Part shown: piece after piece, positions 17,945-25,696 of the stretch
Numbering within the stretch: the first letter of the stretch is position 1
Layout: each line of letters begins with the position of its first letter
Assembly (NCBI GenBank): GCA_963744105.1
Contig: CAVUSJ010000008.1
Coordinates: 186,001-250,000 of the forward strand
Direction: 5' to 3'
DNA from: DASUPK01 sp963744105
Lineage (GTDB): Bacteria > Actinomycetota > Thermoleophilia > Solirubrobacterales > 70-9
DNA length: 64,000 bases
Program-made: the position numbers and the translations under genes
The notes under the pieces: model-generated
Seen by the model: only the letters and a program-made list of their open reading frames with translations
Told to the model about the DNA's origin: nothing
Database searches by the model: none

Positions 17945-18850
17945 GTGATCATGCTCGTGCTCCTCGGCTGGGGGCTGGCGCGCATGCTCGCCTGCGCCTT
18001 TGCTCCGGCGCTCTACCGGCGACTGGAGCCGGGCACGGCGGGAACGATCGGCTTCCTGCTCCGGCTCGTGACGATCCTGGCGATGACCATCGTCGCGCTG
18101 CGCATCGCGGGGCTGCAGGCGAGCACCCTGGCGGTGGGCGGCGGCTTCACCGCCGTTGTCGTCGGTCTCGCCGCCCAGCAGGTGCTTGGCAACCTGCTCG
18201 CCGGGCTGGTGCTGATCACCAATCGGCCCTTCCGCGTTGGCGAGCAAGTCCGCCTTCAGGCCGGCGTTCTCGCCGGGCGCCTCGAGGGGGTCGTCGGGCA
18301 ACTCGGCCTCTTCTATACGACGCTGGTCAGCGGGGCCGATCGCATCCTCGTCCCGAACGGGGTGCTGATCCAGACGGCGGTGACGCCGCTGCGTGAGCCG
18401 GAGCGAGTCGAGTTCCGGGCCCGCTTCCCGTCCCACACGAGCCCGCGCGAGATCCAGCAGCTGATCGAGGAGTCGATCGACGTCCCGCTGCGCTATCCGC
18501 CCCATATCGCGGTGGAGGAGCTCGACCGGGAAGACGTCGTCGTCCGCGTGGTCAGCACGCCGATGAACCCGCGCGACGGCGGCAAGCTCGCCGAGGAGGT
18601 GCTCGCGGGCCTGCGCGGCGTCGATGGGAACGCCGCGAACGGAAACGGGGACCGGAGCCCGCATAGGATGAGCCGATGCGGGCTCTCGTCACCGGCGCGA
18701 CCGGGAAGGTGGGACACGCGATCGCGTCCGCCCTGCTCGATCGCGGCGACCAGGTCCGCGCTCTCGTCCGCGACCCGAAGCGGGCGGCGAGCGTCCTCCC
18801 GGCCGGCATCGAGCCGGCGCGCGGCGACGTCACCGATCCGGAGACGCTGA
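17945..18850 (+). CDS. MscS-type mechanosensitive channel core (continuation of broken gene)
   Basis: From GTG 17945 the frame encodes two hydrophobic helices and the MscS pore/beta-domain signature: GGGFTAVVVGLAAQQVLGNL, then NRPFRVGEQVRL and ADRILVPNGVLIQ. Channel-like sequence ends at about residue 235 (GGKLAEEVLAGLRGVDG, near 18628). After that the same frame has no stop until 18850 and becomes an R/S/A-rich shadow overlapping the next gene by 175 bases. A neighbouring frame would stop at 18664-18666. The 3' end is therefore probably shifted as well, and the real gene likely ends near 18666. It belongs with the fragment at 17663-17932. Confidence 0.6.
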   Translation: MIMLVLLGWGLARMLACAFAPALYRRLEPGTAGTIGFLLRLVTILAMTIVALRIAGLQASTLAVGGGFTAVVVGLAAQQVLGNLLAGLVLITNRPFRVGEQVRLQAGVLAGRLEGVVGQLGLFYTTLVSGADRILVPNGVLIQTAVTPLREPERVEFRARFPSHTSPREIQQLIEESIDVPLRYPPHIAVEELDREDVVVRVVSTPMNPRDGGKLAEEVLAGLRGVDGNAANGNGDRSPHRMSRCGLSSPARPGRWDTRSRPPCSIAATRSALSSATRSGRRASSRPASSRRAATSPIRRR

Positions 18851-19650
18851 CCGCCGCCGTCGAGGGCTGCGAGCTCGTCTTCAACGCCGCCGGCATGCCG
18901 GAGCAGTGGGTGAAGGACGAGTCGATCTTCGATCAGGTCAATGCGATCGGCAGCGGGCACATGGCGGCCGCCGCCACGCGCGCCGGGGTGCGGCGCTTCG
19001 TCCACACTTCAACCCACGACGTCTTCCACGCCGAGACCGGCCAGCGCTTCGACGAGACGATGCTCGCCGACTACCCGAAGGGGACGGCCTACGAGCGCTC
19101 CAAGCAGCACGCCGAGGAGCTCGTGCTCGCCGAGCGCGATGGCATGGAGGTGGTGATCCTCAACCCCTCCGGCGTCTACGGGCCCACCCCATCGCCGACA
19201 CCCTCGTTCGAGAACGAGGTCTTCGAGCCGGTCGTCAAGAAGCGATTGCCGGCGATCCCCCCAGGCGGCACGGGCTATGCCTTCGTGGAGGGTGTCGCCG
19301 CGGGGCACCTGCTGGCGGCGGAGAAGGGGAAGGACGGCGAGCGCTACATCCTCGCCGACGGCTACGCGGACTTCCGCGAGTTGGCCGAGACGGCGAAGCG
19401 GATCGCGGGACGCGGCCGCATCCCCCCGAGGATGCCCGTCCCGGTCGCGAAGGCGGTGGCCTCGCTCGGCGCCGGGCTCTCGCGGGCGACCCGCCGGCCG
19501 CCACTCCTGCCCAAGGGCCAGCTTGAGTACATCCTCTGGCAGGCGCGGCCGGACTCCTCGAAGGCGCAACGCGAGCTCGGCTGGGAGACCACACCTTTGG
19601 AGGAGGGAGTTCGAAAAACCCTGCACTCAATGGGGCTGCTCGAAGGCTGA
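18676..19650 (+). CDS. NAD-dependent epimerase/dehydratase (extended SDR)
   Basis: 324 aa. Rossmann motif ALVTGATGKVGHAIASAL at residues 3-20, THDVF for the catalytic Thr/Ser region, and YERSKQHAEE as the YxxxK pair. VILNPSGVYGP and YAFVEGVAAGHLLA match sterol-dehydrogenase or dihydroflavonol-reductase-like SDRs. Substrate unknown. It starts close behind the mscS 3' end and is followed by a strong bidirectional terminator. It is a paralogue in type of the epimerase at 11954-13006, but the two are only distantly similar. Confidence 0.85.
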   Translation: MRALVTGATGKVGHAIASALLDRGDQVRALVRDPKRAASVLPAGIEPARGDVTDPETLTAAVEGCELVFNAAGMPEQWVKDESIFDQVNAIGSGHMAAAATRAGVRRFVHTSTHDVFHAETGQRFDETMLADYPKGTAYERSKQHAEELVLAERDGMEVVILNPSGVYGPTPSPTPSFENEVFEPVVKKRLPAIPPGGTGYAFVEGVAAGHLLAAEKGKDGERYILADGYADFRELAETAKRIAGRGRIPPRMPVPVAKAVASLGAGLSRATRRPPLLPKGQLEYILWQARPDSSKAQRELGWETTPLEEGVRKTLHSMGLLEG

Positions 19651-19661
19651 GAATCGGGCCA

Positions 19662-19701
19662 TTGGTGACTTTCCGACCCCCGTGGGACGGAAACTCACCA
19701 A
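19662..19701. terminator. Bidirectional hairpin terminator between convergent genes
   Basis: Eighteen-base arms (19662-19679 and 19684-19701) pair with only two mismatches around a four-base CCGT loop. The hairpin sits in the 59-base gap between the epimerase (plus) and the methyltransferase (minus). There is no clear T-tract on either side, so it works as a strong hairpin rather than a textbook intrinsic terminator. Confidence 0.75.
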
Positions 19702-19709
19702 CCAGCCCG

Positions 19710-20315
19710 CTAGCGCATCCGCCCCACGCCCGGCACGAAGCGCCCCACCCGCGACGCGTAGCGCCCGTATTCATCGCCATGTGTTCGCTTCAGGTACGGC
19801 TCCTCCACGAACCGCACCTGTAACTCGAGGCCGGCGGCGATCACGACGGCGGCGGCAAAGGCGAGCCAGGTCGGGACCATCAGGGCGAAGCCCGTCCAGC
19901 CCACGATCATCGCCGCGTAGATCGGGTTCCGGCAGACCGCGAACCAGCCGCCGGTGACCAGGTCCGTTCCCTGGTCGTCGCTGACGCCGATCCGCCACGA
20001 GGCGCCCATGCCGAGCTGGGCGGCGAACACGGACAGCCCTCCCACCGTCGCGAGGACGATCCCGATCACGTGAAGCGCGTCGACGTCGAGAGCGTCGACC
20101 GGGTCCAGCTCATCCTGCAGAACCAGCTGGATCGAAACGACCGCCATCGCCATTCCACCCAGGAAGAGGACGCCGCTCAGGTACTCGAGCGGGCCCGCCC
20201 CCTTCCGCAGGCCGATCAGGCCGGTGCCGCCGGTGCGGCGCAGCTGGATCGCGACCCTGACGAAGAGGGTGAGGACGACGAACACGGCCAGCATGACGGC
20301 GGCGAGCTTCGCCAT
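19710..20315 (-). CDS. Isoprenylcysteine carboxyl methyltransferase-like membrane protein
   Basis: 201 aa with about five membrane segments. The C-terminal half carries the ICMT/phospholipid methyltransferase signature: LVTGGWFAVCRNPIYAAMI, then EEPYLKRTHGDEYGRYASRV (RHPxY-like and E-x-x-L...Y-x-x-Y elements that bind S-adenosylmethionine). In bacteria this family includes small-molecule and lipid methyltransferases; the substrate here is not known. It lies five bases after the MerR gene on the same strand and could be the last gene of the long catabolic operon. Confidence 0.82.
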   Translation of the reverse strand: MAKLAAVMLAVFVVLTLFVRVAIQLRRTGGTGLIGLRKGAGPLEYLSGVLFLGGMAMAVVSIQLVLQDELDPVDALDVDALHVIGIVLATVGGLSVFAAQLGMGASWRIGVSDDQGTDLVTGGWFAVCRNPIYAAMIVGWTGFALMVPTWLAFAAAVVIAAGLELQVRFVEEPYLKRTHGDEYGRYASRVGRFVPGVGRMR

Positions 20316-20320
20316 CGTCC

Positions 20321-21064
20321 CTACTTGGGCTTGTCGCCGCTGCCGTTCGAGTCGGGCTCGGCCCCGCGCCGAGCCTCCAGCTCGGCGACCAGCGCCTTGG
20401 TGTGCATCGCGGCGAGCAGATCGTTGAGCGGCTGGTTGCCGGCCTCGATCAGCGCCATCGCCTGATCCGCGTCCATCTCGCCGGCCAGCCGCTCCATGAT
20501 CACGTCGACCTCCTGCTTGACGAGGTCGGCCATCGCCTCCTTGTAGCGGAGGGTGTCGTAGACGGTGAAGCCGATCCGCTCCTCGTAGCCGCCCGCGCGG
20601 AAGCGGCTGATCGCCTCGATGATGCGGACGTCGCTCGGCGAGTAGCCCTTCTTGTCGGGCGTCAGGACCCCGAGCTCGGCGAGGCGGTCGAGGACGTCCT
20701 GGGGAACCTCGTAGCGGTGGCGAACCTCGGTGGCGCTGATCCGCTCGCTCTCGCTCGCGAGCGCGTGCTCCAGCAGCTTGTCGCCGAGCTCGATCAGCGC
20801 CTTGGCGCGCTCCGGATCCTCCTCGAGCAGGTCCTTGATCACGCGGAGCGGCATGTAGCGCTCCTCCTGGAGCTGCTTGATCATCTTGATCCGGTCGACG
20901 AACTCGGCCGGGTAGTACGCCATGTTCCGCGAGGTCTTCACCGGCTCAGGGAGCAGGCCCTCCCGCAGGTAGTGCTTGATCGTCGCGGCGGAGACGCCGG
21001 AGGCCTCTGCCAGCTCGCCCATGCGGAGCATCTCCTCGGTGGTCTGTGCCTTCGCAGCGCTCAT
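20321..21064 (-). CDS. MerR family transcriptional regulator
   Basis: 247 aa. The N-terminal winged HTH is clear: LRMGELAEASGVSAATIKHY, LREGLLPEPVKTSRNMAYY, then VDRIKMIKQLQEERYMPLRV. The C-terminal part is long and helical with no metal-binding cysteines. In other bacteria MerR proteins (LiuR) control leucine/isovalerate catabolism, and this gene is the last coupled member of an acyl-CoA operon: its ATG overlaps the CoA-transferase stop (ATGA). It probably controls the operon, perhaps through the dyads at 26513-26528 and 33553-33568. Confidence 0.85.
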   Translation of the reverse strand: MSAAKAQTTEEMLRMGELAEASGVSAATIKHYLREGLLPEPVKTSRNMAYYPAEFVDRIKMIKQLQEERYMPLRVIKDLLEEDPERAKALIELGDKLLEHALASESERISATEVRHRYEVPQDVLDRLAELGVLTPDKKGYSPSDVRIIEAISRFRAGGYEERIGFTVYDTLRYKEAMADLVKQEVDVIMERLAGEMDADQAMALIEAGNQPLNDLLAAMHTKALVAELEARRGAEPDSNGSGDKPK

Positions 21065-22296
21065 GCGAGGAACGGCTCCTCCTGCTGGGTGGTATCCGGT
21101 CCCTTCGCCGCACCCGACTCCTCCAGGGCCTGGATCTCTTCCTTCGAGTAGCCCGCCTCGGCGAGCAGCTCCTCGGTGTGCTCGCCGAGCGCCGGCGCGG
21201 GCAGCTCGATGCTCGCCGGCGTTCGCGACATCTTGATCGGGAAGCCGAGCTGCTTGATCTCGCCCATTTCGGGCTGCTCGTAGCTCACCACCATCTCCCG
21301 CTCGCGCACGAGCTCGGACTCGAGCGCCTCATCGAGGTCGAGGATCGGCTCGATCATCGCGTCGTGCTCATCATTGAAGGCCTTCCACTCAGAGCGGCTC
21401 TTCCTCTTGAAGACTTCGGCGACCTGCGCGTGAGCCTCGGAGCCCGGCTTCTCAAATTGCTTCTCGATCAGGTCCTCGCGGCCGACCGCCTGGCAGAAGC
21501 GGGCCCAGAACTTGGGCTCCAGGGCGCCGCAGGTGACCCAGCCGTCCGAGGCCTCGTAAGGCCGGTAACAGATGATTCCCCCGCTGAGCATGATGTTGCC
21601 GCGCTCGGGCACCTCGCCCGAGCCGAAGTAGCGACCCGCCTCCATCGCGAGCCAGGCGAGCGCGCCGTCGGTCATCGAGATGTCGACCATCTGGCCCTGG
21701 CCGCCCCGCCGGGCTTCATGGAGGGCAGCCAGGATGCCGACGGCGGCCATCAGCCCGCCGCCGCCGAGGTCGGCGATCTGGGCGCCGGACTGGATCGGCG
21801 GGCCGCCGGCCTCGCCGGTCAGGCCGAGGATCCCGTTGAGGCCAAGGTAGTTCATGTCGTGGCCGGCGCGGTCGCGGTTGGGTCCGTCCTGGCCGTATCC
21901 GGTGATCGGGCAGTAGACGAGGGCGCGATTGGCTTCGCTCAGCACGTCGTAGCCGACGCCGAGCTTGTCGAGGACGCCGGGACGGAAGCTCTCCACGAGC
22001 ACGTCGGCCGACTCGACCATCTTGAGCAGCGCCTGGCGACCCCCTTCTTGCTTCAGGTCGAGGCGGACCGAGCGCTTGTTGCGGTTGAGCGAGAGGTAGA
22101 TCGCACTGCGGGTGCCGAGCGGCGTGTGCTCCTCGTCGCCGTAGTAGGGCGGCGCCCAGCGCACGTAGTCACCCTGCCCCGTGTCCTCGACCTTGATCAC
22201 GTCGGCGCCGAGGTCGGCGAGCAGAAGGGTGCAGAACCCGCCGGGGAGCAGGCGAGTGAGGTCGAGGATCCTGACCCCCTCGAGCGGCCGGCTCAC
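21061..22296 (-). CDS. Family III CoA transferase / alpha-methylacyl-CoA racemase-like protein
   Basis: 411 aa. The start SRPLEGVRILDLTRLLPGGF, LADLGADVIKVED and GHDMNYLGLNGILGL mark the CaiB/BaiF family. The His and Asp of GHDMNY plus the Asp of AQIADLGGGG correspond to the catalytic residues of alpha-methylacyl-CoA racemase, so a racemase is as likely as a CoA transferase. GTG start at 22296 overlaps the upstream BKACE stop (GTGA), and its stop overlaps the MerR start. A racemase would make sense in branched-chain or terpenoid acyl-CoA breakdown. Confidence 0.85.
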   Translation of the reverse strand: MSRPLEGVRILDLTRLLPGGFCTLLLADLGADVIKVEDTGQGDYVRWAPPYYGDEEHTPLGTRSAIYLSLNRNKRSVRLDLKQEGGRQALLKMVESADVLVESFRPGVLDKLGVGYDVLSEANRALVYCPITGYGQDGPNRDRAGHDMNYLGLNGILGLTGEAGGPPIQSGAQIADLGGGGLMAAVGILAALHEARRGGQGQMVDISMTDGALAWLAMEAGRYFGSGEVPERGNIMLSGGIICYRPYEASDGWVTCGALEPKFWARFCQAVGREDLIEKQFEKPGSEAHAQVAEVFKRKSRSEWKAFNDEHDAMIEPILDLDEALESELVREREMVVSYEQPEMGEIKQLGFPIKMSRTPASIELPAPALGEHTEELLAEAGYSKEEIQALEESGAAKGPDTTQQEEPFLA

Positions 22297-23222
22297 GTCG
22301 ATCCCACCTCTGCCGGCCCCGGACGCGAAGCGGAGGAGCCGGCCTCGTTGCTGGGCAGGCCGAGCAGCTCGCGGGCTTCCTGGACGGTGGCGGGGCGGCG
22401 GCCCACGTCCTCGGCCATCTGGCGGGCCTTCGCGATCAGCTCGCCGTTGGACTTCGCCATCTCGCCGTTGGGCAGGTAGAGGTTGTCCTCGAGGCCGGCA
22501 CGGACGTTGCCCCCGAGGTTGAGCGCGGCCGCGAGCAGCTTCCACTGGTCGCGCGAAACGCCGATCACCTGCCAGTTGTTCGGGCCCTCCGCACCGCCCG
22601 GGATCTGCTCGGACATGAAGGCGACGTTCCGCGCGTTCGGCCGGATCCCGCCGTTCACCCCCATCACCAGGGAGATCTGCAGCGGCGGCTCGAGGAGGCC
22701 CATGTCGAGATAGGGATCGAGGTTCGCGACGTGGCCGGCGTCGAAGCACTCGTGCTCGGGCTGGATCCCGAGCTCGTTCATCTCGGTGAGGAAGGCCGTG
22801 ATCGTGTCGAAGCTGTTCTCGAAGACGGCCTTGAAGACGAAGTCCTTGCGGCGCCGCGAGTACTTCGCGTAGTTCATCGAGCTCATGTTGAGAGCCGCAA
22901 CGTCGGGGCGGAGCGCGCGCAGGTACTCGAGCCGCTTCTCGATGGGCACGCCGATCGCCCCGGTGGAGTAGTTGATGATCACGTCATCGACCTCGGCCCT
23001 GATCGCCTCGGTGATCGCCTGGAAGTCCTCGATCTCGTACGACGGCGTGCCGTCGGGGGTGCGGGCGTGGATGTGGATCTGCGAGGCCCCCTCGTCAACG
23101 GCACGGCGCGCCTCGGCCGCGTACTCCTCGGGCGTGTAGGGGATCGCCGGGCACTGGTCGCGGTTGGCGATCGCCCCCGAGATCGAGTTGCTGATGATCA
23201 CGGGATCTTCGAAGCGGCTCAC
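22293..23222 (-). CDS. BKACE family beta-keto acid cleavage enzyme (DUF849)
   Basis: 309 aa. The metal site of the family is visible as SQIHIHARTPDG (HxH) and the Glu in AGLEDNLYLP; NYSTGA and SLVMGVNGG are also conserved. Members such as Kce condense a beta-keto acid with acetyl-CoA, giving acetoacetate and a shorter CoA ester. The specific beta-keto acid cannot be read from the sequence. GTG start at 23222 overlaps the upstream stop by one base (TAGTG). In this operon it probably acts after carboxylation and hydration steps. Confidence 0.88.
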   Translation of the reverse strand: MSRFEDPVIISNSISGAIANRDQCPAIPYTPEEYAAEARRAVDEGASQIHIHARTPDGTPSYEIEDFQAITEAIRAEVDDVIINYSTGAIGVPIEKRLEYLRALRPDVAALNMSSMNYAKYSRRRKDFVFKAVFENSFDTITAFLTEMNELGIQPEHECFDAGHVANLDPYLDMGLLEPPLQISLVMGVNGGIRPNARNVAFMSEQIPGGAEGPNNWQVIGVSRDQWKLLAAALNLGGNVRAGLEDNLYLPNGEMAKSNGELIAKARQMAEDVGRRPATVQEARELLGLPSNEAGSSASRPGPAEVGST

Positions 23223-23497
23223 TACCCCTCCTCCAGGTTGGGCGACGCTCGCCGAACCGTGTCGAGCAGGCTCTCGACTTCGCCGCGCTTGTCCTCGTCG
23301 CTGTCGTTGATGATGATCGTGTGCTGAACCTGGTTGACCGTGTGGATCACGTACTGGTTTCCGTCCTGCTCGATGCTGGTGATCTGGCGGACGTGCACCC
23401 GGTCAGCGTCACGCCCGCCGAACACCTCGAGTACCCGCCCGTCGAAGGTGACGACGGCGACGGTGAGTTCAATCTCGATCGGCTGGTCCGCGCTCAT
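23222..23497 (-). CDS. Small protein of unknown function, third of three paralogues
   Basis: 91 aa, soluble. It has VAVVTFDGRVLEVFGG near the N-terminus and ends SLLDTVRRASPNLEEG. Both segments recur in its two upstream neighbours, so the three are tandem paralogues. Predicted strands around the FDG motif give the feel of a small PH-like beta domain, but no known family is assigned. Start and stop overlap the adjacent genes (ATGA and TAGTG). It sits between an acyl-CoA carboxylase subunit and a BKACE enzyme. Confidence 0.7.
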   Translation of the reverse strand: MSADQPIEIELTVAVVTFDGRVLEVFGGRDADRVHVRQITSIEQDGNQYVIHTVNQVQHTIIINDSDEDKRGEVESLLDTVRRASPNLEEG

Positions 23498-23778
23498 TCG
23501 ATTGATCCCTGGATCGCATCGGCGAGCACCTGCAGCGACGTGCCCTCATCGTCGCTGGGCTTCACGGGTTGCTGGATGCCATACGAGTCGCCCTTGGCTG
23601 GGTTGCTGAGCACCGAGAACATGCCGTCCTCGAGGATGACCTCGTCGATCACCTCGATCGGCATCCGGTAGGCGGTCGTATCCGCGAAGCCAAGGGCCTC
23701 AACGACGTCGCCGTCGAAGCTGAGCACGCCGGCGTAGGCAGGGTTCTCGTTGGCCAGCACGACCTTGACCGCGCTCAT
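23494..23778 (-). CDS. Small protein of unknown function, second of three paralogues
   Basis: 94 aa. Contains GVLSFDGDVVEALGFAD near residue 17 and a variant C-terminus (LQVLADAIQGSIE) that lacks the ASPNLE ending of the other two. It is the most divergent of the three. ATGA overlaps join it to both neighbours, implying fixed stoichiometry or a complex. Function unknown. Confidence 0.7.
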   Translation of the reverse strand: MSAVKVVLANENPAYAGVLSFDGDVVEALGFADTTAYRMPIEVIDEVILEDGMFSVLSNPAKGDSYGIQQPVKPSDDEGTSLQVLADAIQGSIE

Positions 23779-24068
23779 GAGCCCTCCAGGTTCGGGGACG
23801 CCGCGCGGACCGCGTCGACCAGCTTGGCGACCTCCGGGCTGGCGGCCTCGTCCTGCGTGAAGTGGGCGTGTGGGCTGTACGGCTGACCCTTGGCCTTGAA
23901 GGTGACGCCCGGATCGCTGAAGCGCCCGCCCTCGTCGACGTCGATCTTCTCCAGCATCGCGACATGGGCGCGCATCGGGCGGTCGAGGCTGTAGCCGAAC
24001 GATTCGACCACCTCTCCATCGAAGGAGAGCACGCCCAGGCTGGTCACGACGGTGATCCGCTCGCTCAT
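23775..24068 (-). CDS. Small protein of unknown function, first of three paralogues
   Basis: 97 aa. LGVLSFDGEVVESFGYSLD near residue 11 and the ending LVDAVRAASPNLEGS match the third paralogue closely. The ATG at 24068 overlaps the stop of the carboxyltransferase gene (ATGA), so its synthesis is coupled to that enzyme. Actinobacterial acyl-CoA carboxylases often have a small epsilon subunit, which makes an accessory-subunit role thinkable, but I see no epsilon-family signature. Confidence 0.7.
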   Translation of the reverse strand: MSERITVVTSLGVLSFDGEVVESFGYSLDRPMRAHVAMLEKIDVDEGGRFSDPGVTFKAKGQPYSPHAHFTQDEAASPEVAKLVDAVRAASPNLEGS

Positions 24069-25696
24069 ACGGGCATCACACCGTGCTTCTTCCAGGGACG
24101 GTCGATCCGCTTGTTCTGGGCCATGCGCAGCCCGCGGATGATCGTCGGCCGCGTCTCGCGCGGATCGATGATGTCGTCGATCATCGCGTTGCCGGCCGGG
24201 ATGTACGGGTCGATCTGCTCGCGGACCGCCTCGAGCATCTTCTCCCTGGTCGCCTCGGGGTCGTCGGAAGCCTCGATCGCCGAGCGGCCGATGATGTTGA
24301 CCGCGCCCTCGGCGCCCATCACCGAGATCTCGGCGGAGGGCCAGGCGACGATCAGGTCCGGCTCGTACGCCTTGCCGTTCATCACGTAGTAGCCCGCGCC
24401 GTAGGCCTTGCGGACGACGACCGTCACCTTCGGGACCGTCGCCCGGGAGACCGCGTAGAGCATCTTCGCCCCGTGGCGGATTATCCCGGCGTGCTCGACC
24501 TTCGAGCCGACCATGAACCCCGGCACGTCCTGCAGGAAGACGAGTGGGATGTTGAACGCGTCGCAGAGGTTGATGAAGCGCGCCGCCTTGTCGGCCGAGT
24601 CGTTCTCGAGGATGCCGCCGAGCTGCTTCGGCTGGTTGGCGACGATGCCGACGGGCTGGCCGCCGAAGCGGGCGAGGCAGGTGATGATCGTCTTCGCGAA
24701 CTTGGGCTTGATGTCGAAATAGACGCCGTCGTCGACGATCTCCGAGATCACGTCGTACATGTCGTACGGGTGCCGCGGCGACTCGGGGACGATGTCGAGG
24801 AGCTTCTCCGACATCCGATCCTCGGGGTCCTTGGACTCGGCGATGGGCGGCTTCTCCTCGCAGTTGGGCGGGAAGTAGGAGAGGTAGTCCTTGACCACCT
24901 GGATGCACTCGGCGTCGTCCTTCACCTCGAGGTCGCCGACCCCCGACTTGCGGCAGTGGACCTTGGCGCCGCCGAGGTCCTCCATCGAGATGTCCTCGCC
25001 GGTGACGGCCTTGGTCAGGTGAGGCCCGGCGAGCGCCATCGCGCCCTGGCCGACCACCATCGGGACGAAGTCCGAGAGCGCGGGGATGTACGCGGTGCCG
25101 GCCGCGCAGGGGCCGAGCATCGCCGCGACCATCGGGATGACGCCCGACATCACCACCTCCTCCTGGAAGAGGTGGCCGGATCCGGCGAAGAGCGAGCCCG
25201 CGGCCTCCTGGATCCGGGCGCCGGCCGAGTCGAGCAGCCAGATGAACGGCATCCGCTTCGAGAGCGCCATCTCGCGCAGGCGGGCGACCTTGAGCTCGCC
25301 GGTCATGCCCATCGACCCGGCCATCACCGTGAAGTCGTAGGCGGCGATGCAGCAGCGACGGCCGTCGACGTCGCCCCAGCCGGTGATCACGCCGTCGGCG
25401 GGCGCCTCCTTCCCCTCCATGTTGCGCTGGGAGAAGTGCGGCCGGCCGTGGATGCCGAGCTCGACGAAGGTCCCCGGGTCGCAGAGCAGGTCGATCCGCT
25501 CACGCGCAGTGAGCTTCCCACGCTCATGCTGAAGCGCGATCTTCTCCTCGCCGCCCCCGAGCTTGGCCTTCTCCCGGCGGGCATGAACATCCTCGGTGAG
25601 GTCCTTCATCCCGGTCCCCTCCCCGCCCTGCACGGTCTCCGGCGCCTCCGGCGCCTCGCCGGCGTGGTCTTTCTTGGTTTCGTCGGTCGTTGCCAT
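24065..25696 (-). CDS. Acyl-CoA carboxylase carboxyltransferase (beta) subunit
   Basis: 543 aa, full length for the propionyl-/methylcrotonyl-CoA carboxylase beta family. Conserved segments include KLTARERIDLLCDPGTF, LLDSAGARIQEAAGSLFAGS, GPCAAGTAYIPALSDF in the N-domain and VFLQDVPGFMVGS and RKAYGAGYYVMNG in the C-domain, which hold the two oxyanion sites. It transfers CO2 from carboxybiotin to an acyl-CoA. The biotin carboxylase (alpha) subunit is not in this window. Start at MATTDETKK (25696), overlapping the hydratase stop by one base. Which acyl-CoA it uses is not decided by sequence. Confidence 0.9.
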   Translation of the reverse strand: MATTDETKKDHAGEAPEAPETVQGGEGTGMKDLTEDVHARREKAKLGGGEEKIALQHERGKLTARERIDLLCDPGTFVELGIHGRPHFSQRNMEGKEAPADGVITGWGDVDGRRCCIAAYDFTVMAGSMGMTGELKVARLREMALSKRMPFIWLLDSAGARIQEAAGSLFAGSGHLFQEEVVMSGVIPMVAAMLGPCAAGTAYIPALSDFVPMVVGQGAMALAGPHLTKAVTGEDISMEDLGGAKVHCRKSGVGDLEVKDDAECIQVVKDYLSYFPPNCEEKPPIAESKDPEDRMSEKLLDIVPESPRHPYDMYDVISEIVDDGVYFDIKPKFAKTIITCLARFGGQPVGIVANQPKQLGGILENDSADKAARFINLCDAFNIPLVFLQDVPGFMVGSKVEHAGIIRHGAKMLYAVSRATVPKVTVVVRKAYGAGYYVMNGKAYEPDLIVAWPSAEISVMGAEGAVNIIGRSAIEASDDPEATREKMLEAVREQIDPYIPAGNAMIDDIIDPRETRPTIIRGLRMAQNKRIDRPWKKHGVMPV

